A stretch of 64,000 nt of DNA from Larix kaempferi (Eukaryota; Streptophyta; Pinopsida; Pinales; Pinaceae). The position numbers and the translations under genes are program-made. The notes beneath the pieces are model-generated. The model did not search any database, had not been told where the DNA came from, and worked only from the letters and a program-made list of their open reading frames with translations. Positions 51,010 to 61,725 of the stretch are shown here, in pieces; within the stretch, counting starts at the first letter, position 1, and the number at the start of each line of letters is the position of its first letter. The stretch spans positions 3,543,501 to 3,607,500 of the forward strand of contig BSBM01000423.1 of the NCBI GenBank assembly GCA_027924585.1, written 5' to 3'.

Positions 51010-52893
51010 ATGACTATGGATGAAAAGGGAGCCTCATATGATGGTGAGGAGCATATAAAAATTATGAAAACAATATTTGAATATATGACCAAGCAACTTA
51101 AGGAAGGATTCGAATTGTTTTCTATCGAACTTGTGGAAAAAATTATTGATTTTAAGGAAACCAAGGGGCAAAATGCATCAGCTTGCTTGAATGAGCAAAA
51201 GGAAGAGACATCACAAGATCATGAAGAAGATTCTATTGAAAATATGGAAGATCATTTCGAGACACCTTCTAGCTTAGACATGAACCAAAGAGCATCTACT
51301 GATGGATGCCTAAACTATGAAGGAGTACCTACTGATGGGTGCTCACACCTCTATGTTGGTGACATAGAGATCACTTTTGAAAGTGTTGCTGCAAGCCCAA
51401 GTTCCATTAAGCATGATAATGAAGACCTTGTAGCAGTTGAAGAAGAACCAAGATCAACTTCCCAATCACCACTTGAGCTTCATGAAGTTGGTCCAAGAAA
51501 AAATGAAGAAGATGAGGAGGTTCATTTGCAAGAGCCTCATTTTCTTGAAGGGTCCTTAAAGATGAATGAAAAGAAGATCCAAGAGTCCCTCAGCATTCTC
51601 CATGACACTCAAGCATTGGTGTCAAATTCTTGTTGGAGAGCTACTTCATTGGAGGAAACATCCTTCCTTGAAGACATGGATAAGATTCAAAGAGCAATGT
51701 GCCACATCAAAGGTAATTTCATGTCTTTGCTTTTTGATAGAAACCATTTGTTTGAGCTTAATGAATTGTTACATGATGCATACTTGAAGAATAATGAGGA
51801 TAATCATAAGCTCACAATTCAAAATGAGCAACTTCTTGAAAAGTTGCAAGGTACTTGTTTTTCCTCTTATGTTTCAGATTGTCAAATGGTAGATTGTTTG
51901 GAGGATTCTCATGACATGGTGGATCATGAGAAATGTGAAAATTTGAATGTTCTTGATGTGTTTGAAGATGAACTTGAAGAGATCCAAACACTTGATGTGG
52001 TGGAAGAGGAATTTGAATTGTCTCTTGATGAAGGTTATGCAATTTTTAAAGAAGAGCATGATTCCTCTACATTGGAACCAAACTATGACAAAGAGTTTAC
52101 ACTTTTGAAGGAGCTGCATGATACTACCCATATGGATCCTTCCCATGATGAAACTTTAGTACTTTTTGAACATTTGGGTGATTTGGTTCATTCTCCTACA
52201 TCCTACAATTCCATGTTTTGCAACATTAGTCTCAATGAAGTATGGGTGAAAGGGTTCTTTTTGATGGTGCCACATGAGGAGAATGGAACTCCTAGATTTA
52301 CATTTTATGATGATATGGTTGGAGCACATTCTTATTCACATTTGCAGCAGCATCCTTTGTTACTTTATGATGATGCACATCTACATGGATGCACCTATGA
52401 TATGCATTTGAGTCACTTGAAGACTCATGGTTTTTCTTGCTCAACACTTGATTCATTTGATGTTGGAGGAACTTCATCCAGCAATTGGGTGAATAGATTT
52501 ATGATTGGAGAACATTTTTGTTGGAAGAGACATACTTTGTTATATCTTTATGATGATAACATTCAGGGATGTATGGGTGAGACTTCTTTGAGTCATTTGA
52601 AGTCTCCTTGTTTTTTCTGCTCATTATTTGGTTCAGATTTTAGTGGAGATTCTTCATTCACTTCTTGGATGAAAGAATACATGGCTGAATATTTTGATGC
52701 ATATCACATCCTTTTGGAGCAGCTTTATAGGACATGGGATACTCACCTATGTCAATGGAGCAGATTTGATTTGTCACTTGAAGCTTGTATGCACTTGGAA
52801 AACGGTGGTCTACTTGCTTGGAGGTATAAGCACTTTCATGATTCTTTGATGAAGCACCTCCTTGATATTCATTTTCATTATGTAGTTATGTAA
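51010..52893 (+). CDS. Uncharacterised 627-residue retroelement protein
   Basis: The single intact frame of the element; starts ATGACTATG 138 bp after the PBS. I do not recognise the family. Residues 1-50 look helical; 60-190 are acidic and Ser-rich; 180-280 are helical and probably coiled-coil. Residues 343-403 hold three ~20-residue repeats (Phe-Lys-Glu-Glu-His-Asp, Leu-Lys-Glu-Leu-His-Asp, Phe-Glu-His-Leu-Gly-Asp). Residues 448-498 and 508-558 are two copies of a ~51-residue repeat with Leu-Tyr-Asp-Asp, Gly-Cys, Leu-Ser-His-Leu-Lys, a Cys-containing end and a final Trp-x5-Met. The C-terminus is His/Trp-rich. There is no CCHC knuckle, DSG/DTG protease, RT or integrase motif, signal peptide or clear membrane helix. 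An intact frame despite 3% LTR divergence hints at constraint. It may be a replaced or highly diverged gag, an env-position protein, or a captured host gene. Confidence 0.8.
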   Translation: MTMDEKGASYDGEEHIKIMKTIFEYMTKQLKEGFELFSIELVEKIIDFKETKGQNASACLNEQKEETSQDHEEDSIENMEDHFETPSSLDMNQRASTDGCLNYEGVPTDGCSHLYVGDIEITFESVAASPSSIKHDNEDLVAVEEEPRSTSQSPLELHEVGPRKNEEDEEVHLQEPHFLEGSLKMNEKKIQESLSILHDTQALVSNSCWRATSLEETSFLEDMDKIQRAMCHIKGNFMSLLFDRNHLFELNELLHDAYLKNNEDNHKLTIQNEQLLEKLQGTCFSSYVSDCQMVDCLEDSHDMVDHEKCENLNVLDVFEDELEEIQTLDVVEEEFELSLDEGYAIFKEEHDSSTLEPNYDKEFTLLKELHDTTHMDPSHDETLVLFEHLGDLVHSPTSYNSMFCNISLNEVWVKGFFLMVPHEENGTPRFTFYDDMVGAHSYSHLQQHPLLLYDDAHLHGCTYDMHLSHLKTHGFSCSTLDSFDVGGTSSSNWVNRFMIGEHFCWKRHTLLYLYDDNIQGCMGETSLSHLKSPCFFCSLFGSDFSGDSSFTSWMKEYMAEYFDAYHILLEQLYRTWDTHLCQWSRFDLSLEACMHLENGGLLAWRYKHFHDSLMKHLLDIHFHYVVM

Positions 52894-53260
52894 TTTGATG
52901 ATATATATTTTGTACTCATGATGTTTGGAAGAATGCATACAAGAAAATGGGATCCAGGAATCCTCTTAACTAATGGTGTGGGTTGGGGAGCACTCTTAAT
53001 TATTGGGGTGCAATACAAGCAATGGGACCCTGGAATAATTTTTATCTCATTGGTTTCAAATTTTTTGGGGAAACAAGCAGTATGGGAGATGGATTTCCCC
53101 ACTTAATAAAGTGATTTTTGTCAGAGTAGTGTAGCAGCAAGCATGGTGGTTCCTCTCTAAAATATTCATGGAAACTCAAATACTCAAGGTTGGGCAATTC
53201 AATGGCAACTTCAAAGAATTATACAGAAAGCAGGTTCTTCAACACCCATGTTTAAAATTT
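52894..53260 (+). other. Non-coding 3' part of the element's internal region
   Basis: Contains a loose duplication (AAATGGGATCCAGGAAT near 52944 and AATGGGACCCTGGAATAA near 53021) and a fragment (GATGGATTTCCCCACT near 53089) that also occurs in the LTR at about 49120. No gene. Confidence 0.5.
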
Positions 53261-53290
53261 CTTGAGGACAAGCAATATTGGGAAGGGAGG
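53261..53290 (+). other. Pre-PPT hairpin and polypurine tract
   Basis: CTTG-AGGA-CAAG (53261-53272) forms a short stem with the same AGGA loop as the chromovirus hairpin at 2834-2855. GGGAAGGGAGG (53280-53290) follows as polypurine tract, three bases before the 3' LTR. Confidence 0.8.
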
Positions 53291-53293
53291 ATT

Positions 53294-55319
53294 TGTCATG
53301 TCCCAAATTTGGTATTGGGTCACAATGGCCTAATCACATTGGCCCTATTCATTAGAGTTTGTCAAATTGATGCTAAAGGTCAAATAATTGCCAAGGAGGA
53401 AAATTACTAGTTTCCTAGGTTTGGGGTGGAAGCTTTGGGATTTCGAATAATGGGGATAATAAATGATGTTTGAACATTAGAATGGAATAAATATTTAATA
53501 AAGGAGCTAAATAAATATATACAAGTTAAAATAATAGTGGCATTTCATCATGAAGACACATGGAGGAAGTGGGACCCACATATGGCTAGATTTCCCCACT
53601 ACATTTCGCATCATTCTCTAACCAATTCGAATTCAAGGTGAATGGTAACATACTTGAGGGAGTCCAAAAGGTATTATTCATGGCATGACTCATCCAAGGT
53701 CGAAATATAGAGGAAGAGTAACTCCCATGGAAGAGGAAGAGGCAATTTGGAGCTAGTGAGACACTTGGGCTAGATTCCCTAGCTCTATGACAACAATGAT
53801 GAAGATGCTATGACACCTATGACACAAATCAGACCTGAAGGCTGACATATGACATATATGACATGTCAGGGCTAAAAATAGACTCCAAGAGGGCGCTCAA
53901 GGGTGTTAGGGCAGCTAAGATGCTTCCACATGTGATTTGGTGGAAGTGGGAGACTAGGAATTGTTGTACAAGTGGCGTTCTTTGGAATCTCTTCCCAGCT
54001 TGAGTTGGCATGAGTCTCTTGGAAGGAATTCGACCCATGGAGGCCATTAGAACTTTATAAATGTCAATAACAAATAATTAAAACAGCTTTTGATCATTTG
54101 TATAATTTGCAATTGCATTTGTGAAGAGGGAGAGCTAGTGGATGACTAGTTTCTTGCCTTAGCCAATTTCGAGGGTGAAAGATTCCCATCCAAGTTGGTA
54201 ATTGGAAAGGCCATTCATACCTTTCATTTGGAGATTTAATGGAGTCTCTATTTGCAGGTGTAAGCTACAGGGCAGCTCATGGTTTCTTCTATTGCAGCTC
54301 ACTCCTTCAACCATTTCCAGTTTTGATGGCATATTCTTGATCCTTGAGGGAGGGCGTTTTTGGTGAGCTATTTTACTCTTTGGGGAAGCCTTTAATGCCC
54401 CATTTATTTTTTAATATGAATTAAATACTCTATTATTCATATCCAAAAAGTTTCAGGTCTAAATTCTAAGTAGAAATGTATAAATCTCATTTTTAATGGA
54501 AGAACAATGCCATTTCCCCACTACCTTGTTGTGAGCCAATGTATTGATGATGATTTCGAATGAATGGATGATTCTCTGATATAATTGTGGTAAATATACT
54601 GCCAAGGATTTCTTCTACAAGTTTCATGTACTGTACTTGAGCATTTGAAGCATTTTTACTCAGTTTAGTTGTATTGGGAGGTGAAATAGTGCCATTTCCC
54701 CAAGGGTCGAATTGGGGATTTTTGCAGTTGAATGGGAGAGGGTGAGAACAGTTGTAATAATCCATTAATTGTGCATATGAAAATTTAATAAAATAATTAA
54801 CACATTACATACCTCTGTTCATAAATTTGAGTGGGTTTGGAGGCATTTGGGAAGCCATTTTCAGTACTTACCTCAGGGGGATTTGAACCCCAAATTACTA
54901 GTAAAATTGCATACTTGGTCCAGAATATTAAGAGAGTTTGCAGAGATATTTTGGTGACCATATGTCATCCCTAAACATCATATTCAAGTACTAATATCAT
55001 TCATACACCTTCCTTGAATATTTGAAGTGATTTGGAGTCAATTTGAGACCTAGAGACCAATACTAGTCAAAGGGAAATCACTAGTAAAGTTACCTACATT
55101 GACCAGAATTGAAAGAGGATTTGTAGAAGTATTTTAAAGGTCCAAAGGCATCCCTGAAACACATATTTATGTTCTAATATCATTCATATACCTTCTCAGA
55201 AGATTTGGGATCATTTGGGGCAAATTTGGGACCTAGAGATCAAAACTAGTCAAAGGTCTAACTAGGGAAAAAAGTGAAAAATTGCCATTTTGATAAAATT
55301 CCTAACAAGGGACATTACA
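53294..55319 (+). repeat. 3' LTR (2026 bp)
   Basis: Same ends as the 5' LTR. Substitutions are scattered, with a cluster near 54390-54460. Confidence 0.95.
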
Positions 55320-55324
55320 GAGAA

Positions 55325-56906
55325 CAAAGATAAAGATATCAAATCATGAAAAAGATTAATTATTTAATAACTAGGGATGTAAGAGTGTATATATATGTGT
55401 GTGTGTGTGTGTGTGCTTGTTTTGCATTCTTGGGAGAATTACTATTATTATTTAGTCGGTATGCATAGGTGGGAAACTAGTTGTTTATAGTACATATCCA
55501 ATATGTGCATACGCTGGCCACGCATGCACATTTTGTACATGTACGATAGTATTAGTTTACAATGTGCTTATTACGATTGAATAGTGGTATGAGTTTTAGT
55601 AGATAACTCCCTTAAGAATATATTAATAAAATTTAGTAATGAATGCTTAAGTTGTTAATGAGTAGTTCCAAGTCCATTAGTCATGGTATGTAAACATTGT
55701 AATAAGAAATTAAGATAAGTGCCATTGATAAACATTAACTTTGGGAAGTTATACTATTTAACTGTTAATCGTGATTAATTAAACCATTAAACTTACCTTG
55801 TTTATTGATAAAAGTGTGCTAGATTAATGCTAGGGTACTTAGCAATTAAACAAATAAATATTGATATTGTTATTTACCATCAATTATTATTATTACTATT
55901 AATTATGATAATTATTAATTAATATTATTATCATTATTATTATGTTTATTATTAAACTAAAATTACTAATAATAATCTGTCCATTTCAAAAATCATAAGT
56001 GAATATGTTGAATTGTTCAATTACTAAGTTAAATATTATAAAGGTGATTGGTCAAAAACTTTGTTTATGAAGATGTAAAGGTATTATTAATTTATTAAAT
56101 GTACCGACTAAGTTAAATATAGGACTCATTAAAATATACATTAATAAAGTATTCCATGCCAGAAAAATGATCCAAATTTACATTTTGAAATTTAGTCTAA
56201 CCACCGCTTCAAATTTGAAAGAGCCAACATGATAACTAATTAATTATTATTTTATCCGACATATTAAATGGAGGATGAGACTAATAATTAATCCACCATC
56301 TCATGAAGGTCCTAAATTGAACATTTTGAGAATCATTAAATGATGTACATTAAACCCATTGAATTCAACTTAACTAGTCTTAATACCATTGAACTGCTCG
56401 AGAAAAGAAGTACTGAAGAAATAATATTTTATTATGAAATAGATTGTAAAACAAGCCATTAAAAGGAATGTTTCGGAGGGCAGTGGAGTGTTGTTTCGTT
56501 ATGGCTTGACTTGGGTTCGACGAAGTATCTTACAGACCCAAAAAAACCCCTTTCACAGGCCCTCTCGGCATCAACCTGTGAACATGCTAAAGTCTCACTT
56601 GAAGCAAAGATGGAGGGTTACAAAATCAGGTTTCTATAACCGTGGTGATGCGTGGATGTGGTAAAAGACCTCACAATTGGTCTCTTCCTTAACATATACT
56701 TAACATGACAATATTAACTTGTGAATTTGCAATTCGCAGTTATCAACAACCCACACATTAGGTTGAATCGCTGCTATCTTTACTCTTATAACTACGCATC
56801 CATTATACTTAGTGTTATTTCACAAAATTCATGCACGTGTGTTCTGCTTACATAGCATATGATTTCCATTCACATACCCATGAAATCAAATACATAAACA
56901 TATAAC
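55325..56906. other. AT-rich spacer with (TG)n
   Basis: A (TG)n microsatellite lies at 55396-55415. The rest is AT-rich with TTATTATTA tracts near 55885-55945. A less AT-rich stretch at 56460-56670 has no recognisable domain. Confidence 0.55.
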
Positions 56907-56911
56907 AATAT

Positions 56912-57129
56912 TGTAATAGATCTAATTGGCTATTACAAATTACAAATTATTAATATTTAAAGATTATTAGTATTAGGATGATAAGTTAATGGTCACCTCG
57001 AAGAGTTTCCACCCCTATATGCTTATGCATATTTATACATGTAAATTTATACATTGTAAATCATCAATCAAATTATAAAATATATTTATTTATCAAATAA
57101 AGATAAATATGTAAGGCAGTTTCCTTACA
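56912..57129 (+). repeat. 5' LTR (218 bp)
   Basis: TGTAATAGATC...CCTTACA. The 3' copy has the same length with only a few substitutions. Confidence 0.93.
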
Positions 57130-57131
57130 AG

Positions 57132-57143
57132 TGGTATCAGAGC
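57132..57143 (+). other. Primer binding site, initiator tRNA-Met
   Basis: TGGTATCAGAGC two bases after the 5' LTR. Confidence 0.94.
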
Positions 57144-58210
57144 TTAGGCTCTAGCGTTTTCTCAAGTCCTTCTGGAACCATCACTCACTTACCCGCTCCT
57201 CTTCCATCACTCCCCTTCACCTCCAACAACCATCGCACCCCTTCCCTCATGCATACCTCCTCACACTTCCCACTCACTCACATCCCTCTCTGCCACTCCC
57301 TTTTCATACCTGGGCGTCCCCCACAACTCACCCAACATTGAATACTCTCCATCCCCACTCCATATCCATATTTGCACTCCACATATCTTCCCTATCACTT
57401 CCAATCCATTTCCCATACATTGCTCCAATCACCTACACGCCACCCCACGGTTCTTCTCACCCCTTTCTTTCAACTTCATTCCCTTGCCCCTTGCTTCTCT
57501 CACTCCAGTCCTCCCCATTCACGTCACCTACCATCTCCCTGCCCAGCCCCTCCTCTCTCTACGCACACTCCTGCCATCCAACCCCACCCCTGCACGTCCC
57601 CACACCTTCCATTTCCCTGCACACCCCCACGAATCCCACTCCCTGTACTCATCACCCTCCTCACACGTTTTCCTCTCCTGCTCGCGCCCCACTTCTCCAC
57701 CCTCTTCTATCTCCCACCCTTGCTCCTCCAGCTTCAAGCCTTTATTCACACCTAGACCCTCCTCCCTGCTGCGTTCTTTCCCCATGCCCACCCCTTCCTC
57801 CTCCGGACACCATCAACCTTCTTCGTTGTGCACTCCAACTGATCATCCCCCTCCCTCTCATCGTCGCCTACCATCTCCCTTGACTCTACCTCGGATTCCT
57901 CCTCCTCTTGAACTCCACTCTGCACCAATCCATTCGTCCCTCCAATTCTAGGGTTTTCAAAAACCCTAGCGAAAAAAATATAATATTAAAACTAATATTA
58001 TTATTATTAATAATCATTGGTTTAATATTAATATTTTTAAATTTGAAAAAAAAAACATTATAATTTTTATATTATTATTATTATTTTAATAATAAATTAT
58101 TATAATAATAATATATAAATTAAAAAAATATATAATTTTAATAATAATTAATAATTAATAATTATTAATAATGATTATTTTTGTATAAAAATAAAGATTT
58201 TTACAACGTG
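57144..58210 (+). other. C-rich then AT-rich leader of the element
   Basis: 57144-57960 is pyrimidine-rich with overlapping Pro/Ser/His-rich open frames up to 181 codons in three frames; these are composition effects. 57965-58200 switches abruptly to A/T with TTATTATTA runs before the ATG at 58219. The same succession occurs at 41690-42300. Confidence 0.6.
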
Positions 58211-58218
58211 GAATCACC

Positions 58219-58548
58219 ATGTTTCCCTCTTTCAACAAGGTCATTATTAGCACATTCCACAAACCTAAAAGAGATGAAAGAATTGACCTCGAAGATTTAA
58301 AAAGGATTGAGGCTAAAGAAATAAAAAGGAACCAACATGAAGAAATAAAAAGTAGATATGAAGACTTTATCAAATTAGTTAAGGAATTGAAGTTGATGAT
58401 AACACAACGTCAAGAAGATGCTGCAGTGACTCTTGAATTCCCAGGTCAAGAAAAGGTGGAAATTGCATCTACACCCATGTCAGAAGAAGGGACTCCTATC
58501 ATAAAGGAACAAGCTATGTTGATTCCCAAGTTCTCAGGTCAAGCATAG
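58219..58548 (+). pseudogene. Gag-like ORF, 5' part
   Basis: 109 codons: a basic/acidic helical segment (residues 20-60, Lys/Glu-rich, probably coiled-coil), then the first copy of a ~32-residue repeat (Ser-Thr-Pro-x-x-Glu-Glu-Gly-Thr ... Phe-Ser-Gly-Gln). A TAG directly after that repeat ends it. The repeat continues beyond the inserted segment at 59618. It probably formed one frame with 59618-60511 before the stops and the insertion. Not a Gag family I recognise. Confidence 0.55.
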
Positions 58549-58561
58549 TTGGGTTCTACAT

Positions 58562-59617
58562 CGGCACTTGTTATAGCTTAAAATGACACCTCTCTGTCCG
58601 TGACGACACTTGCATCCCTTGGTCGCATGACGACACTTCTTGAGATCAAGTTCAGTCACACAACATGACATTTGTGGATGGAGGAGTCATTTGGGACACT
58701 AAAAATGGTTGAAATTACCTCATTCTTGACCCATTTGATGATTACAACCCTTAGGAACATTTTTCCAGACCAAACCATCTCCTGAAAATGAGCAGAAAAG
58801 CTTGTTTTTGGCCATTTTTTCACATGAGCGCTACTCTACCTTAACACACTATCATGTGTAACCTACTCTAGTGTACAATAGTAGCGATCAACCCTCTTGA
58901 GTGCTACTCCACTGTGAAATAGTAGCGTACACCCCTGTTGTCGTCAAAATCTCAAAATTTGAGTAAGTTAAGTTGGTTGGGAAACATCCTGAGCAGTTAT
59001 AACTTCTTTTCCTCTTCCTCACTGACTATATAAGGAGGGTAGAAGGGCCATGTGAGGGGACCAATCCTATAATAAAGTTATGCTAGAGGAATGGAGACCC
59101 TCATCCCCCTCTTTTGTGCCTCAGTTTTGATAAACCCTAGCACAGTTGATTAGAGGCTGGGATCCTTGGAGAACGGAAGCAAGAGATCTTGAATCTAGGT
59201 TTTGTGAAGTGCCAAGCTTGAGAGAAGGTATAACTTTATGTACTTGCTTTCATTCATTAATAATGATCAGACGTTCTTTCCTTTCCAAATATGACCTATT
59301 CTTGTGTGTCTCAGATTTGATTACTGTTTGATTGTAGTTTGATGTCTTCTTTCATTATGGATATCAGTATTATATATGTGGTCAAATGTATTGGAGAAAG
59401 GTATCAAGTTGTTTTGCAGGTGTGGGCATTGCGACATTGGATAAGCATTGAAGAGCGAGGGAGGCAAATATAGGATCAACCTTCTGAATATGGTGCATAT
59501 AGCTCTAAACCCTAATCTCTTCACTTATTTGTTGTACTTGCAGAATGCTTGTAAGTCTATCTTTATCACCGTAAGTTGGTAGTTTCTCCCCTGAACTATA
59601 GGTGCATTTTCCCCACA
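58562..59617 (+). other. Inserted segment: putative captured promoter and exon
   Basis: Interrupts the gag-like repeat: the flanks TTGGGTTCTACA and CTCACGACAGAAGAAGG join to match the next repeat copy. It contains TATATAAG (59027-59034), an exon-like stretch, a 5' splice-like GAAG/GTATAAC at 59228, a T-rich TTGTTTTGCAG at 59409-59419, and a second acceptor-like TTGTACTTGCAG ending near 59543. This fits a captured gene start, but no reading frame confirms it. Ends show no clear inverted repeats or target duplication. Confidence 0.4.
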
Positions 59618-60511
59618 ACAACACTCACGACAGAAGAAGGGACTACGACCATAAAGGAAGAAGTTATTATAACTTCTGAGTTCTCAGGTCAATAAGTGTT
59701 GGGATCTACACCCGTGACAGAAGAAGTAACCATGACTCTCGATTTACCAAGTCAAGAGGAACAAGGGACTACTGAGACTCCTACGTATTCAAGTAGGGAT
59801 GAATATAAAATCGCTACTACCTCTAGGAAGGAAAGGAAGCCTGGTCGACCGACTCCTTATACCCCCCCTCACAAAAGATCCATACCACCAGACACCAAAT
59901 GGGATAATAAAAGACATCCCAACTACAAACCTGAAAATGCGATACTTAGTAAAAAGTATGCATGCCTATCGGAAGTTCGTTGTGGCTTCTTACAAGGTAG
60001 TGAAGCAAGGTACATTAACACGCTAGTTGGAAAGCCTATAAAATTTTCTATTAAAACTCCAGAACAAGGACTTGTTAAGGAAGTCGATGATAAGGACGAT
60101 AAAACAAAAGATGTAGAAGACAAGGATATGGAATATCAAGATGATATTGACAATCATAATGTCAATATCAATGAGAATAACGATGTCGTAAAAATCAAGG
60201 AAGTCAATAAAATCAATGTTAACAACAATTATGAGAGAATTGAAGTTGTAGAAGAATGCAATGATGAAAATAAAAGTGTCAAAGATGACATTAATCAAGA
60301 TAACGTAAAAGAACGAAACCTAGAAGATGATGCGACAAGTGAAGAGTTGAATATTCTACCAGTGGTCACAACTCAAGATGTTGTAAAACCTCAATATCAA
60401 AAGGTTCCCATGGAACAACTAAAGACAAACTCGTTAGACAAGGAAGTAAGTACATTACTAGTAGTTGCTGCTACAGGTAAGAAAACCATATCAAAGCATG
60501 CAAAAATATAA
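59618..60511 (+). pseudogene. Gag-like ORF, 3' part
   Basis: Continues the ~32-residue repeat (Glu-Glu-Gly-Thr ... Phe-Ser-Gly-Gln), has a TAA at 59693, then stays open to 60511. From the first ATG at 59732 it gives 259 codons; a GTG at 59696 would give 271. Contents: Gln/Glu/Thr-rich start, a basic segment Gly-Arg-Pro-Thr-Pro-Tyr-Thr-Pro-Pro, a more compact part with Cys and Trp (about 55-110), then a long Asp/Asn/Lys/Val-rich low-complexity tail. No zinc knuckle, protease or RT. It sits where gag sits, so a structural or RNA-binding role is possible but unproven. Confidence 0.55.
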
Positions 60512-60713
60512 AAAATCTACATCAAATTAGAAGATCAAAAGAACACCATGAGATCAAAAGTTCAAAACAATACAACATATATTTGTTATGCATTTATATA
60601 CAAAATCATATGCATGAGAAGATTTGAATGGAAATGGGACCGATTATTTCAAGAACTGCTAAACCGTGGCACCGTTATTCATGGCAAGAATTCCAGCTAC
60701 AACACACTCATAG

Positions 60714-60750
60714 AAGATTCGTGGATGAATCTTTTCAGAGCAAGATGACT
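60714..60750 (+). other. Pre-PPT hairpin and degenerate polypurine tract
   Basis: AAGATTC (60714-60720) and GAATCTT (60727-60733) pair over the loop GTGGAT, in the position of the AGGA hairpins of the other two elements. The purine-rich CAGAGCAAGATGA that follows is interrupted by a C. Confidence 0.6.
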
Positions 60751-60968
60751 TCTAATAGACCTAATTGGCTATTACAAATTACAAATTATTAATATTTAAA
60801 TATTATTAGTATTAGGATGATAAGTTAATGGTCACCTCGAAGAGTTGCCACCCCTATATGCTTATGCATATTTATACATGTAAATTTATACATTGTAAAT
60901 CATCAGTCAAATTATAAAATATATTTATTTATCAAATAAAGATAAATATGTAATGCGGTTTCATTACA
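60751..60968 (+). repeat. 3' LTR (218 bp)
   Basis: Aligned to the 5' LTR without indels. The first dinucleotide is TC rather than TG. Confidence 0.93.
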
Positions 60969-60973
60969 AATAT

Positions 60974-61725
60974 GAACTCAAAACATGCCATAAAGTGCTC
61001 ACACATAACACATGGATTTACGTGGTTCACCCCCCAGATGGGATCTACGTCCACGAGAACTGTTCTTATATTACTTGGAAGGGTAACAATTCTAGTCTAC
61101 GCACTCAACTACAGACCCTTCTCTATAATTATATATCTACGCACTCATATGTAGAGTATTTTCTCTCTTAGTCCATATCTAACTCTAACATCAACATCCC
61201 AACCTATCCGAACCCTCCTTATACAAAAATACTCTTATATATAGATGTGCCCGAAGGTCACATATTACAATAACTATGGGCCAACCCCCATAGTACCCTT
61301 AAACCTAAAATACCATGGTTCTCCTATTAATCACACTTTGCCTTAACTTTTTTGTAACTTCGATGTCCTTTTGTGCCGCTTCTTCTGACTCTGACGCTTC
61401 CTCTGACAACGTAGGTCTGACAACGCGGCTGTAACTCTACAGTGGCGCATCCTTTGCACCATTCTGCTTCTTTACTTTCTGGTCCTGTAGCGTTCAAGTC
61501 ACTGCTTGATCGTTAACTTCTTCAACTACCTCTAGTCATCCTTAGTACTTCGTATTTACTAAGGGGACATGTCCTTTCCTGTTAACTGCGCTTCTCTCCA
61601 TACCCTCTGCCCGGGAATTGCAGAGTTGCTTGTTCCTCAAAATTGGTCAATGTTAGGCCTCACCTAAGTGCACTTTTCATTCAAAACTTCCACTACTTGG
61701 GATGTTCCCAAAATGACCCTAACAC
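60974..61725. other. Unassigned, possible LTR-like remnant
   Basis: Contains TTTACGTGGTTCACCCC...GATCTACGTCCACG at 61017-61055, a phrase that I associate with plant retrotransposon-derived DNA, and TTATATATAGATG near 61230. At 61628-61660 the minus strand reads TTTTGAGGAACAAG, like a pre-PPT motif. No gene. Confidence 0.35.

Larger units (their letters stand above)
48837..55319 (+). mobile_element. Non-autonomous LTR retrotransposon with novel ORF
   Basis: A complete 6483-bp element: 5' LTR 48837-50859, tRNA-Met PBS, one 627-codon gene, a hairpin, PPT and 3' LTR 53294-55319. The perfect target duplication GAGAA is at 48832-48836 and 55320-55324. My hand comparison of the LTRs gives about 60 substitutions plus a 4-bp and a 1-bp indel (about 3%), so the insertion is much older than the chromovirus. 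No protease, RT, RNase H or integrase is present, so it would need enzymes in trans. The PBS and the GAGGAC hairpin suggest a Ty3/Gypsy partner. Confidence 0.93.
56912..60968 (+). mobile_element. Non-autonomous LTR element, 218-bp LTRs
   Basis: A complete 4057-bp element: LTRs 56912-57129 and 60751-60968, perfect target duplication AATAT (56907-56911 and 60969-60973), tRNA-Met PBS, C-rich leader, a broken gag-like frame and a pre-PPT hairpin. The 5' LTR begins TGTAATAG; the 3' LTR has TC in place of TG. Both end TTACA. No RT or integrase. It is larger than classic TRIM elements but shares their short LTRs. Confidence 0.92.

Noticed and set aside
51812-52146. Minus-strand open frames within the 627-codon gene
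   Set aside because: Shadows of the sense frame.
57338-57951. Three overlapping frames of 127-181 codons
   Set aside because: Same composition effect in the C-rich leader of the short-LTR element.
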